Shown: positions 28,572 through 37,237 of the stretch, one piece after another | Layout: every line of letters starts with the position of its first letter | Numbering within the stretch: position 1 is the first letter of the stretch | Origin: Halieaceae bacterium | GTDB taxonomy: Bacteria; Pseudomonadota; Gammaproteobacteria; Pseudomonadales; Halieaceae | Assembly: GCA_028280635.1 (NCBI GenBank) | Contig: JANQLM010000011.1 | Location: 1-64,000 of the forward strand | Direction of reading: 5' to 3' | Length of the DNA: 64,000 nucleotides | Made by a program: the position numbers and the translations under genes | Notes under the pieces: generated by a model | What the model was told of the DNA's origin: nothing | Databases searched by the model: none | Seen by the model: the letters and a program-made list of their open reading frames with translations, nothing else

Positions 28572-28696
28572 GCTTTGCCCAATTCCATTGCTTTTCCCAG
28601 TCTTGATTAGCATACCCCTCGCACCAACGATCACAAGCGCGGCGCCGGCACGGGCTCGCCGGGGTAGCCCACTATGACTGCTTCAAACACCAGGAC

Positions 28697-29641
28697 TCAA
28701 TGGGTGTATCGCTGCCGCGCCAGGCAATCTCTGCCGGTTTCATTTAACGCCTCATCCCTGAGGCAGCGATTCGCGCGGTACAGAAATGAAAATCGATCCA
28801 GCAGCTCGTAACACATGACGATCTCCCCGCGGTTTTCTTGCCAGTACGCAGTTTCTTTGCCGAAACAGCCGGTGAAGCTGATAGAGATATCATGTGGCAG
28901 CACCACCAACCGTTCCAGGTGGGTAGCCACTGTTTCGGCGATACCTTCTTTCTTTACCAGCGCCGCCAGGCGCTTATGCGCAGCGTGGAGCGGGGGCTCG
29001 TAGACCACGTGCACTTTGCCAGGGCGCTCTATCCCCTTGTAAAGGCTGCCGTAAACGTCGATGACCCTCCTGGTGGCCCGACGCGCCTGTTCATGTTCAT
29101 AGTCCGCGCAGGCAAACGCCCGCTGAAAGGGTAGTCCCAGCTCTTCCTCAACGGCCTCATACTGATCGGGGTCACTGCCGTACAGCAGACACATGATGTC
29201 GTAGAAACGCTGAATGTCGAGCGGGTGATTGTCCCAGTACGGCACCGGCGTCCCGTTGCTCTGCTCCAATAGCCATTCCATACGCCAGGCATGCGCCACC
29301 ATGATCACTTCGTCCTTCGGAGGCATCCGATCCGGTACCCCCATATCAGCCGACCCGTGAAGCACGGCAATTGTCGCGATCTGGTCGGCAACGCGCTCTT
29401 CATTGCTGAACACGGGGATATCCAGCTCAGCAATCAGGGCATGGGCAACTTCGTGCAGGAGTGTCCACAGGGTGTTTGCCGCAATGAACTGCTCTTCTGT
29501 GTACCCAACAAGCGATGCGGCGGGCATTGCCTCGTTCTGGGGCTCTTGTCCCTGGACAGGTCGCGGCAGTGTGCAAGCCAGGGATAGTGCAAAAAGCAGC
29601 AGGAACCCCTGAACCTGCCTGAATTGGGTGCCCGCTCTCAT
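28697..29641 (-). CDS. DUF4344-type secreted zinc metallopeptidase-like protein
   Basis: This 314-residue exported protein (signal peptide about residues 1-31, ending PVQGQ) carries HEVAH (H63, E64, H67), the HExxH zinc-protease signature. E81/D86 in NEERVADQIAT are candidates for the third ligand. Later motifs include VPYWDNHPLDIQRFYDI, CLLYGSDP and FACADYEHE. These resemble DUF4344 putative metallopeptidases. Several cysteines in the C-terminal third may form disulfides. ATG 29641 starts the signal peptide; upstream codons to 29692 lack one. Confidence 0.75.
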   Translation of the reverse strand: MRAGTQFRQVQGFLLLFALSLACTLPRPVQGQEPQNEAMPAASLVGYTEEQFIAANTLWTLLHEVAHALIAELDIPVFSNEERVADQIATIAVLHGSADMGVPDRMPPKDEVIMVAHAWRMEWLLEQSNGTPVPYWDNHPLDIQRFYDIMCLLYGSDPDQYEAVEEELGLPFQRAFACADYEHEQARRATRRVIDVYGSLYKGIERPGKVHVVYEPPLHAAHKRLAALVKKEGIAETVATHLERLVVLPHDISISFTGCFGKETAYWQENRGEIVMCYELLDRFSFLYRANRCLRDEALNETGRDCLARQRYTH

Positions 29642-30112
29642 ACACACGCCGCCAGTAGACTGCAGCGGCAGGCTCGCGGGCTTAAGCCCCAATTGTGCGC
29701 TTCAACGCTCCAGGTCATACGGTACTGCAACGTGAAGGGTCTGTTTTTCAAGGTCGCAAGCAAAACCCGTCAGCGAGATGTGGTGACCCCTATGGTAACA
29801 AGGCTCGGGCTACTTATTTGCGTCAACAATGGCGGTTTGTCGTGGAGATATCCTGATATCCCATCCCGCGTCAGAAGCGTGCCGCTGGGCACAGGAGCCA
29901 GTTTTCCTCTGGGAGAAGGCAGCTATTGGCGCCAAGGGACCCAAAGTGCGTACAACGGCTCCACGAGTGGGCCAAGGCGCGGAAATGACAGGCCTATCAC
30001 GCGAGCTATCCGCTGTGTGACGGCTGTGTTCCGCCTGGCGTGAAAGGAGGCCATACTCCCGGGTTTCCACCCGGCAGTAAATCCGAAAAAGGTGCTTTTC
30101 GAGCGTACTAGG
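29642..30112. other. 471-bp intergenic stretch without a supported gene
   Basis: Open frames exist on both strands (for example 29624-30043 plus and 29810-30070 minus), but none has recognisable motifs or a good ribosome site. A hairpin CCGGGT-TTCC-ACCCGG at 30059-30074 lies just downstream of the DUF3859 gene on the minus strand and could stop its transcript, though it lacks a T-run. Confidence 0.5.
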
Positions 30113-30646
30113 CTATGAACCTGCCGGTGGAGGCGGGGGCGTGCAGATTCTCTGTGTAAGCCTTCTCCCCGTTTGTTGGTAGTCTTCACAAACGGAAACC
30201 ACCACACCGTCGGTTTGCGCGGCTGGAACCGGGATCCCCCTAGCGATAGTGAAGGTCTCAGAGGCCAGCAGGGTATCTTCGTACCACAGTTCAAACTGCC
30301 ACTCGCCAGGTATCAGCTCTTCCTCCTCGTCGAACTCATAGGCGAGGATGTGGCCGTCGCCAACAATGGCGCGCTTTTTCCCGGACTCCATTGAGCTGCT
30401 ATTGCGAATGACTTCCCTGATGGTTAATCGTGAGCCTTGCCGTTTGCCGGCTACCGAATAGTAGATGCCAAACACCTGGCCCAGTGCGGCGGGTATTTGA
30501 TCAGTACGCTTTATGCTTTGGATATCCGCGGACGCCCGTTCCGCTGTAAACAACCCAGCATAATGGATGCTTGCTGAGTAGGAGGAGTCCGCATTCGCCG
30601 TGACGCTGAGTACCGTCAGGAACATAAAAACATAGACGCATTTCAT
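30113..30646 (-). CDS. DUF3859-like secreted protein
   Basis: The 177-residue product has a signal peptide (MKCVYVFMFLTVLSVTANA) and a core that resembles DUF3859: IPAALGQVFGIYYSVAGK, LTIREVIRN and LIPGEWQFELWYEDTLLASE. The C-terminus has two cysteines and a short polyproline run (CTPPPPPAGS). Function unknown. ATG 30646 is chosen because GAG lies six bases upstream; ATG 30652 is close by. Its promoter region contains the dif site 109 bp upstream. Confidence 0.7.
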   Translation of the reverse strand: MKCVYVFMFLTVLSVTANADSSYSASIHYAGLFTAERASADIQSIKRTDQIPAALGQVFGIYYSVAGKRQGSRLTIREVIRNSSSMESGKKRAIVGDGHILAYEFDEEEELIPGEWQFELWYEDTLLASETFTIARGIPVPAAQTDGVVVSVCEDYQQTGRRLTQRICTPPPPPAGS

Positions 30647-30754
30647 GTCCATCTCGCGTAAGTAGCTAAGATGCATGCAAAGGTAGCAGGTGCCTGTACC
30701 AGCGACAACAGAGAGGCGCGCCAAGAATTGTAAAGCTACGCACGGGAAGCCATA

Positions 30755-30782
30755 TATGCGCATAATCTATATTATGTCAAAT
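30755..30782 (+). other. dif: Chromosomal dif site (XerC/XerD recombination site)
   Basis: The left arm TATGCGCATAA, the six-base centre TCTATA and the right arm TTATGTCAAAT match E. coli dif (GGTGCGCATAA, TGTATA, TTATGTTAAAT) at 24 of 28 positions. The XerD-side arm differs at one base. XerCD resolves chromosome dimers at this site during division. Filamentous phages and other Xer-dependent elements also insert at dif. GGGNAGGG octamers reverse orientation around this point. A second dif-like copy was not found nearby. Confidence 0.88.
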
Positions 30783-30895
30783 AGCATCAATTCCGCCCAA
30801 ACTGTGCATCCACGCACAACCAATGCCGCAGATCAATTTTTACGCGGTCACTCTGGGTTTAATCTGGCGTACCGATTTTCTGCAGGGATGCAGCC

Positions 30896-31339
30896 ATGTG
30901 GATCGGTAAACCGCCCTTCGAGCGGTACTTAAACGACGACTACGTGATGCGCGCTTGCCGGGTGAGCCGGTCCACGGTCCACCGCTGGCGCAACGGCGAC
31001 ACCGCCATACCCCACACGGCGTGGCAGTGGTTGCAGGCCTGTGCCCTCGGTCTGGTGATCCCCGAGGACTGCCCCTGGTCCGGGTTCCGTTTCCACCAGG
31101 GCCAGCTCTGGACGCGCTCAGGCTTTGCCCACCACCCCGGCGAGCTGGACCAGTGGCACATGACCCGGAACTACGCACAGACGCTGGAGCGCGCCCTCGA
31201 ACACGCCCGCGCGTATATTGTGTACTTGGAGCGCGTTGCGCCGCGGGCGGAAGTCATCAAGCTGATTGAGATGCGGCCCAGCCTAACGGACGGCCAAGAG
31301 AGCAACGGGTGGTTTCAAAAGCCGAAACGCGTTGACTAA
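30896..31339 (+). CDS. Phage-type DUF3653 HTH protein
   Basis: This 147-residue protein has a helix-turn-helix at residues 14-45 (VMRACRVSRSTVHRWRNGD, then IPHTAWQWLQ) as in DUF3653 phage proteins, followed by WSGFRFHQGQLWT and a helical C-terminal half (residues 90-125) likely to dimerise. Such proteins occur in filamentous and related phages as probable regulators. It begins 113 bp right of dif, pointing away from it. Upstream sequence AGGGATGCAGCC gives a modest ribosome site. Confidence 0.72.
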   Translation: MWIGKPPFERYLNDDYVMRACRVSRSTVHRWRNGDTAIPHTAWQWLQACALGLVIPEDCPWSGFRFHQGQLWTRSGFAHHPGELDQWHMTRNYAQTLERALEHARAYIVYLERVAPRAEVIKLIEMRPSLTDGQESNGWFQKPKRVD

Positions 31340-31365
31340 TGTTCAGCGGCTACAAGGAGTATGCA

Positions 31366-32019
31366 ATGAAGAACTTAATACTAGGGTATCTGGCGTTGGG
31401 TGTCTTTTTAATCAGCACCATCACTCCGATCGTTTTGTACCTCTCTACGTTCGGGACCGCGTTTTCATCAGACCACAGTCGCTGGGCAGAGACCGGAGCA
31501 TTCCTCTCTGGCATTTATTCACCGATGATCGCTGCAATGGCGTTGATCGTGCTCGGTTTTCAGCTCTCTCTACAAACACGCATGTATAAGGACCAGAAGA
31601 TTCAGTCCGATGTCCAGATGCTCCGAGAAAGCGCCCAGGACTACCTAAACTCATTAAGAAATTCTCTGGATCCAAAATGCGACCCAAATGCCCCCAGCGC
31701 GATAGAGTTCCTAGAAGCAATTGATCAGATGAGCATGGACGACCTTCGTAGCGACGACGGGCGGGCGACCTGCGCATTATTTGCCAGGGAACATCGCACC
31801 GTACTGAGTTCTTGGTCTGGAATCTCAGCCTCGCTTGCCGAACTCGCCTATCTAGATGACCCCAAATCTGATTTGGCTATCTCTGACCTAAAGCTCAGGT
31901 TGATTAGAGATTTTTCGGAGATCACCTGCATCCAACTAGACAAAGGTATATTCGGCGTGAGTTTAGATGAGACCACCCCTGACCTATACACCAATTTCTG
32001 GCGTCCAGAAGATGCATAG
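31366..32019 (+). CDS. Membrane protein with two N-terminal helices, possibly phage-defence-like
   Basis: The 217-residue product starts at ATG 31366 with AAGGAG six bases upstream. Helices at about residues 3-25 and 45-67 enclose SRWAETGAFLSGIYSPMIA, followed by a soluble part of about 150 residues (FQLSLQTRMYKDQKIQSDVQ). This layout, two helices with a Trp/Gly-rich loop and then a Q-rich helix, recalls putative phage abortive-infection membrane proteins, but that is a resemblance only. Base composition is lower in GC than the left flank. It probably belongs to the dif-adjacent element. Confidence 0.55.
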   Translation: MKNLILGYLALGVFLISTITPIVLYLSTFGTAFSSDHSRWAETGAFLSGIYSPMIAAMALIVLGFQLSLQTRMYKDQKIQSDVQMLRESAQDYLNSLRNSLDPKCDPNAPSAIEFLEAIDQMSMDDLRSDDGRATCALFAREHRTVLSSWSGISASLAELAYLDDPKSDLAISDLKLRLIRDFSEITCIQLDKGIFGVSLDETTPDLYTNFWRPEDA

Positions 32020-32059
32020 CGACAGCAGGCAGCCTAGAAATGAACCGGTGGCCTAAGCG

Positions 32060-32236
32060 TCAGTGATCGTCGTGGCGATCCTCAACACGGTCTATGCGCC
32101 CGTGCAATGCCTTGACCGCTTCCCGAAGGTAGTCGATATGTACCTGGTGCTTGGCAATAACCGTGCGGGCGCTGAGCAGTCCGGACACGATTCCGCTCCC
32201 CAGCGCCGTCAGCACGTACTGGAACAACTCGCCCAT
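32060..32236 (-). CDS. 58-residue phage-type small membrane/coiled-coil protein
   Basis: The frame starts at ATG 32236 (MGELFQYVLTALGSGIVSGL) and ends at TGA 32060. Residues 4-28 form one hydrophobic helix rich in small residues, followed by an amphipathic coiled coil (HIDYLREAVKALHGRIDRVE). This design is common in small phage and Xer-element proteins of Xanthomonas and Pseudomonas type. It is opposite in direction to its two neighbours. It is short and easily missed. No function is known. Confidence 0.6.
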   Translation of the reverse strand: MGELFQYVLTALGSGIVSGLLSARTVIAKHQVHIDYLREAVKALHGRIDRVEDRHDDH

Positions 32237-32577
32237 CGCTACCGGCGCTTACGTGTCGCACAAACGACTCTATAGGCGTTTCTGCCAACACAGTTCTGAC
32301 AGTAATACTGTCTCTTGATCAACGAAGCATTGGCAGGCATCTATAGCGTTCAATATCTCTATACCCTTTCCCCAAAGTGAATCCGCTGACGGTCGACTTT
32401 GACCGCCTTTGGGGCCCGCAGTAGTCCAAGTTTTGGATTTTCCTGCATATCTGGGTGAATTTACCCAGACAACCATCTATCCCATTGATCTAATAAATAA
32501 TAATCTCTCAAGCTTTTGCAAGAATAGACTCCGGTGGGCGGGCACAAAAACTCGGACGCGAAAGTGCCCCTCGATCT
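32237..32577. other. 341-bp non-coding boundary with two palindromes
   Basis: No supported gene is seen. GACAGTA-A-TACTGTC at 32298-32312 is a perfect operator-like palindrome that could serve the divergent or adjacent phage-like genes. CTGGGT-GAATTT-ACCCAG at 32451-32468 is a hairpin that might end transcription. The stretch 32480-32520 is AT-rich. This is where composition shifts toward that of the catabolic island. Confidence 0.5.
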
Positions 32578-34341
32578 CTACTCCGTCTCTGTTTCTGGAA
32601 CAAACAGTGTGAAGCCCGCTTCAAGCACAATCGCATCGATGTGCCCTGCCCCTTCTCCGTCGCCAACAATAACGTGCAGATGTGTGCGCTTGCCGGGGTG
32701 CGTGAACACACCGATTTGGTTTCTGGCTGCCCATACGCCTGCGATCCGGACCTTCTTGTCATCGCCTTGGAACAGGATTTTGGCATTTCGGTGCGACGTT
32801 TTGCTGTGCTGCCCCTCGCCGCGTCGATTCAAGACGTGGTAGGTCAGCTCGTCGGCGTACCCCTCGATACGAAACGGGAATGATTGCTCCGAATCGAGTC
32901 CCAGCTTGCCAAGAGAATCACCTAACCATTCCTCAAGCTCAGCCAAGCTCTCGATTCGTGTCCCGATCTCAACGCGCCTCCACGAGTGCGCCCCGCCGTA
33001 CGCCAAAAAGGGACCACCAAGGTTTCGATCCGATGCCACCTTTTGCCCGGTTTCAGTTACCCGGGAGACGAATACTTCTCCTGCGTACACTGTGATCTCA
33101 CCTTTCAGACCCTCAACCGGCCCAACCGCGACATCAAGTTGCTCCAAGGGGAGTTTTGCAAGCTTGTAGGCGGCAGATAGATCACCAGTGGTGAACATCT
33201 CCTCCCGGCTCCCGATCGCGCGGACCCAGTACGCCTGATTCTGCGATTGCCCGTGTACCGTCTGTCCGAACGAAAAGGACTCCGGTGAGGCGAAGCCGCC
33301 GTCCGTATAAGCCTTTGGAGCCCGCTCAAACAGGAAGTCTATGAACGCTTCCACAAGCGCGGTATCGGCGCCGGCACGATTGGTTGCCGCTACACCAATT
33401 TCAGCACCAAACCGCGCGGCTTCAGGCACCTCAACAAAAGCAAGCTTTTCAGGCCAGCGCTCTGCGTAGAACCTGGCCAGGTGACCGAACACAATACCCA
33501 CAGGCGCGATGCCGGCCGTTACGGCGTAGGGAACATCTCGGTGCTGAATCGCCAACCGCCCTGGAAAATCCGCGATCTCTCTTGACAGCAACGCGTCTGC
33601 CCCGGCATCTCCAAGCAGCGATTCAAGTGTGTCGATGTACTGCTGGCGCGCACCCCGCTCTAACGGTGTTGCCATTACAAACGGGAGATCAGAGGCCACG
33701 AAATCATCGAGATTCGCTATTTTTTCCGCAAGCGTCCGATCAATGAGTAATCCCATACCTTGATGTTTGGCAAGCACCCTGGCAGGACTGGCTAGCATGC
33801 CGGTCGCATCGAGCCTTTCCATAGGGCCACGGCCCAGTATCACAATGTCAGGAAAAACCGGGCCGTCTGGAGATACCGGCAGCAGAGCGTTACCAAAGCG
33901 GAACCCGCGTCGCTCGAGTCCCCTGATGATCATGACCTGAGGCAACGTGACAATAAGAATCTCGCCAGATGCCATATTGCATCGTTTGGAGCGCTGACAG
34001 TGGGCTGGAAATTCGTTCAGCGCTATAGGAAGCAACACCGGGTAGTGATTGCCTTCCGTAAAGATCGTGAGCTTCGCTGACCCGTCGATTGGTCCAATCA
34101 CGTCTGGTACAGCGTTGGTCAGCCCATCGTTTCGGCCCTGAGCCCCATCTACACGGAATAGCCCGGAATTGGCTGGGTAGCTAGGCCAGGGAAGCGGCTC
34201 ACCCACAGTGGCCTGAACGACGCCAAAAACCAGGACTAAGACGATGGCTGCCGAAATCCTGGCCGGCCACGAGTGTCCATCAGCCTGATTGTGTCCGTTC
34301 ACCTTCTGTCTCTGCCTCCGTCGAAATAGTTGGGTTTCCAT
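32578..34341 (-). CDS. Fusion: type 2 substrate-binding domain plus acetolactate-decarboxylase-like domain
   Basis: The 587-residue protein has one membrane/signal helix (residues 28-46). Residues about 90-345 look like a type 2 periplasmic solute-binding fold (LTIFTEGNHYPVLLPIALNEF, PFVMATPLERGARQQY, AGIAPVGIVFGHLARF). Residues 385-587 look like alpha-acetolactate decarboxylase: LAKLPLEQLDVAVGPVEGLKGE-type start, FRIEGYADELTYHV, IGVFTHPGKRTHLHVIV and GAGHIDAIVLEAG. The HLH pair and GH histidine match the three zinc ligands of that family. A periplasmic location is likely. The fusion is unusual. ATG 34341 lacks a clear ribosome site. Divergent from the TonB receptor. Confidence 0.7.
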   Translation of the reverse strand: METQLFRRRQRQKVNGHNQADGHSWPARISAAIVLVLVFGVVQATVGEPLPWPSYPANSGLFRVDGAQGRNDGLTNAVPDVIGPIDGSAKLTIFTEGNHYPVLLPIALNEFPAHCQRSKRCNMASGEILIVTLPQVMIIRGLERRGFRFGNALLPVSPDGPVFPDIVILGRGPMERLDATGMLASPARVLAKHQGMGLLIDRTLAEKIANLDDFVASDLPFVMATPLERGARQQYIDTLESLLGDAGADALLSREIADFPGRLAIQHRDVPYAVTAGIAPVGIVFGHLARFYAERWPEKLAFVEVPEAARFGAEIGVAATNRAGADTALVEAFIDFLFERAPKAYTDGGFASPESFSFGQTVHGQSQNQAYWVRAIGSREEMFTTGDLSAAYKLAKLPLEQLDVAVGPVEGLKGEITVYAGEVFVSRVTETGQKVASDRNLGGPFLAYGGAHSWRRVEIGTRIESLAELEEWLGDSLGKLGLDSEQSFPFRIEGYADELTYHVLNRRGEGQHSKTSHRNAKILFQGDDKKVRIAGVWAARNQIGVFTHPGKRTHLHVIVGDGEGAGHIDAIVLEAGFTLFVPETETE

Positions 34342-34694
34342 GCATATTCGGGTACGTAGGCCCAGATGATTTGCAAACGTATTGGCTTAAACACATTAGC
34401 GTATTCGCCGAGGCGTTCCACTCACCGCAAGTGGGGCTTTAACGGGAACAAGGTCACCCACTAGCAGATCGCGCCGCTCCGCTTGGCACGACAAAAAGTG
34501 GTTTTTAACACGGCGTTTGCAGAATATAGGGCCTGGCACACCTTGTATTTCACCAGCAGTTTGCCCGTCCAGTCTTGCGCAATTGCAAGAAATCCGCGGC
34601 CTTTCGCCACTCCTAATCATCCTACGCAGATATGCTGAGCTTAGTGAAACCGCGGACGATTAAGGCAATTACAAATCACCGCCTGGAAAAATGC

Positions 34695-34722
34695 TTGCAT
34701 TTATTCGACCGACCGGTAGGAT
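34695..34722 (+). promoter_or_regulatory. Promoter with TetR-type operator upstream of the TonB receptor
   Basis: TTGCAT (34695-34700), 16 bp, then TAGGAT (34717-34722) form a candidate promoter. CGACCGACCGGTAG at 34706-34719 matches the island motif CTACCGNNCGGTAG with one mismatch and fills most of the spacer. The rest of the gap 34342-34770 shows no gene. It has an AT-rich stretch and GGGAG before the receptor ATG. Confidence 0.6.
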
Positions 34723-34770
34723 GAACGCTGCAAACCGCCTGCAAAATAAACCATAACAAGGGAGCTGCAC

Positions 34771-36957
34771 ATGTTCAGACACTCAAAATGTCGCCGTTCG
34801 GCATCGATTCATCAGTCGCCACAGAAGCCAACCGCCCTTCTCTCGGCGATTGCTTTTGCAGTAGCGCTGAACCCCACGAGTCCGTCTCACGCTCAAGAGA
34901 GCGCGATTATGGAGAACATCCTGGTCACGGCAACTCGCCGGGAAGAATCACTTCAGGATATTCCTGCAGCGATCTCCGCCGTGTCCGGAGATCAGTTCGA
35001 GTTCCAACAGATTAATGACCTTCGGGACCTGGGTTTCGTTGTACCGAACGTGCAGATCACCGGTTCCTTAGATCAAACGTTCATCAATATTCGCGGTTCA
35101 TTTACAGGCTCTGCGGATGGGCCAGCGATTGATCAAGCTGTCGCCGTGTATGTTGATGATATTTACACTATCGGCCCTTCAGATATGCCGGTCAATTTCT
35201 TCGACGTAGAGCGCGTCGAGGTGTTGAGAGGCCCACAAGGGACACTGTTTGGACGTAACGCTACGGGTGGCGTTCTGGCAATTCATACTCCCGATCCCAG
35301 CTTTGAAACTGAACTTGGATTCCTTGCGAGGGCAGGAAACTTCGATCTCACGGAGTACTCAGGGTTTATCAGCGGGCCCATCATTGATGACCGCTTAGCG
35401 GGCCGGGTTTCTATGAACCTCGAACAGCGTGATGGGTTCTACGAGAATACCAATACGGGTAACACCAATGGCGACCAGGACAATTTCGAAGCTCGTGGCT
35501 CGTTGCTGTTCCTCCCTAATGATCAGGTCGACATAGAAGTAGGCCTGTCATATGCCGACTCTGACAATGGGGGACCGAGCGTGGCGTCGCTGACCTCAGG
35601 GCTGCCTGTGAACTACCCAGATTTCCGAAGCGATCCTGATTACACCAACGCCGCTTTGGATACGATTTCTGAACGTGAAACATTCGGAGGGTTCGTAAAC
35701 CTCAACTGGGAATTGGGGGATCATACGTTGACATCAATTACCGGCTATCGGGATTTGGAATTGGAGCAAAACCAAGTCTCGTTCATGGACCCCTTACCCA
35801 TTTTTGCAATCTCAATTGAAGAAACTGGCGAACTATTCACGCAGGAACTTCGGCTAGCATCGAGCGCGGAAGATCGGCTTTCATGGATCACGGGTGTGTA
35901 CTTTATCAACACTGATCGAGATCGCCGTGAAGGCGTGGCGTCACCAGTACTTGGTCCGGGTTTCCAGCAACAAACTGTTGAGCTAACAGGGTGGTCAGTG
36001 TTCGGAGAGGCTTTATACCGATTTAATGACCAATGGTCGTTGACTTTAGGGGGGCGGTACTCTTACGAAGACAAGGATGGCGAAACCTCCAAAGCAGGCT
36101 TGATTTTTACCGGAGGCCCCGAAGTTTCCGGTTCATTTGGAGACACCTATGATGCTTTCACCCCGAAGGTCACTCTGACATATGCACCTACTGAGGACGC
36201 GTTGTTCTACGGAACGATATCCCGCGGGTTCAAGGGTGGTGGATTCGACTTTGGTGGTGACACCCCGGAGAGTCTTATTGTCGGGTTCGAGCCAGAATTC
36301 GTGACGAATTACGAGCTCGGTACTCGCTCAATGTGGCTGGATCAGCGCTTGACTTTGAATGCGGCCCTGTTCAGACAGGATTTTACTGACCAGCAGGTTC
36401 GCGTTCCTCCAGAGCCACCACAGATTAACTTCGTTCCGTCTAATGTAGGGGAGTCCTTTTCACAGGGGCTTGAGCTGGAGCTGTCCTACGCAACAGATGT
36501 CTGGAATCTTGGACTCGCTTATACCTTACAGGAGTTTGAGATCACTGAGGGGCCATTTGACGGCAACGAGATGCCACTAACGCCAGAGTCATCGCTAACG
36601 CTTTTCGCTGGGGCTTACTGGAACCTTCCGAATAATTTGGGGCACGTACGCGTACAAGCGAACGTCGCTTTCCGATCCGAAATCTGGTCGGATATCAACA
36701 ATTCCGACACCCCTCTTTTCCGAGATGCCACAGAGATTGATGGCCTGGTGAACGCATCGGCTGAGTGGACGCTTCCCAACGATCAGTGGGCCGTCAGCAT
36801 CTGGGGACGCAATATCACGGACGAGCGCGCGGTGACGTCGGGCTTCAACTGGACCGAGTTTACGTCACTTGGTGGTTACGACGGGATCGGAGAGGCCTAT
36901 TTCGCAACATACACGGCACCTGCTACTTACGGCGTCACAGTGAGTTTTAGAAAATAG
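34771..36957 (+). CDS. TonB-dependent outer-membrane receptor
   Basis: This 728-residue receptor imports a substrate through the outer membrane with energy from TonB. A long signal region ends near SPSHAQ (residue 43). A TonB box-like ENILVTATRREE follows, then the plug (SLQDIPAAISAVSGDQ, VERVEVLRGPQGTLFGRNATGGVL) and a beta barrel ending in VSFRK with alternate hydrophobic residues. It belongs to the large proteobacterial group used for non-siderophore substrates, often found with catabolic islands. GGGAG lies six bases upstream of ATG. A TetR operator in its promoter ties it to the island regulon. Confidence 0.93.
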   Translation: MFRHSKCRRSASIHQSPQKPTALLSAIAFAVALNPTSPSHAQESAIMENILVTATRREESLQDIPAAISAVSGDQFEFQQINDLRDLGFVVPNVQITGSLDQTFINIRGSFTGSADGPAIDQAVAVYVDDIYTIGPSDMPVNFFDVERVEVLRGPQGTLFGRNATGGVLAIHTPDPSFETELGFLARAGNFDLTEYSGFISGPIIDDRLAGRVSMNLEQRDGFYENTNTGNTNGDQDNFEARGSLLFLPNDQVDIEVGLSYADSDNGGPSVASLTSGLPVNYPDFRSDPDYTNAALDTISERETFGGFVNLNWELGDHTLTSITGYRDLELEQNQVSFMDPLPIFAISIEETGELFTQELRLASSAEDRLSWITGVYFINTDRDRREGVASPVLGPGFQQQTVELTGWSVFGEALYRFNDQWSLTLGGRYSYEDKDGETSKAGLIFTGGPEVSGSFGDTYDAFTPKVTLTYAPTEDALFYGTISRGFKGGGFDFGGDTPESLIVGFEPEFVTNYELGTRSMWLDQRLTLNAALFRQDFTDQQVRVPPEPPQINFVPSNVGESFSQGLELELSYATDVWNLGLAYTLQEFEITEGPFDGNEMPLTPESSLTLFAGAYWNLPNNLGHVRVQANVAFRSEIWSDINNSDTPLFRDATEIDGLVNASAEWTLPNDQWAVSIWGRNITDERAVTSGFNWTEFTSLGGYDGIGEAYFATYTAPATYGVTVSFRK

Positions 36958-37237
36958 GATAGCCCTTGTGTGCTATGACCGAGTGTGATCACTCGTCATG
37001 CATTTGGGGCTACATTGGAGTATTAGGTAATCGTTGGCATCTTTGTGCGGCACGGCACGTTTGGAACGGTAGGCCCGTTAGGAGCGACCGTGCCGCTGGA
37101 GAAGCAGCACAGCTTGTTTACAGAGGTGCCATCAAAGACACCGCAAAAATGCGTTTGGCATTCACGCAAGCAAGTCTCTCGTTCAGTATGCGTGCTTGAG
37201 ACCTACTACCTACGAGGAAGCCGACGTTAGCGAAAAA
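36958..37237. other. 280-bp spacer between convergent TonB receptor and BKACE genes
   Basis: No gene is supported. CGGCACG (near 37047) can pair with CGTGCCG (near 37088), and AACGGTAGGCCCGTT lies inside that loop, so a bidirectional terminator is possible. No T-run is present. Confidence 0.4.

Noticed and set aside
30783..32577. A complete prophage at dif
   Set aside because: No replication, coat, Zot-like assembly or integrase gene is present and no second dif copy was found, so only a remnant can be claimed.
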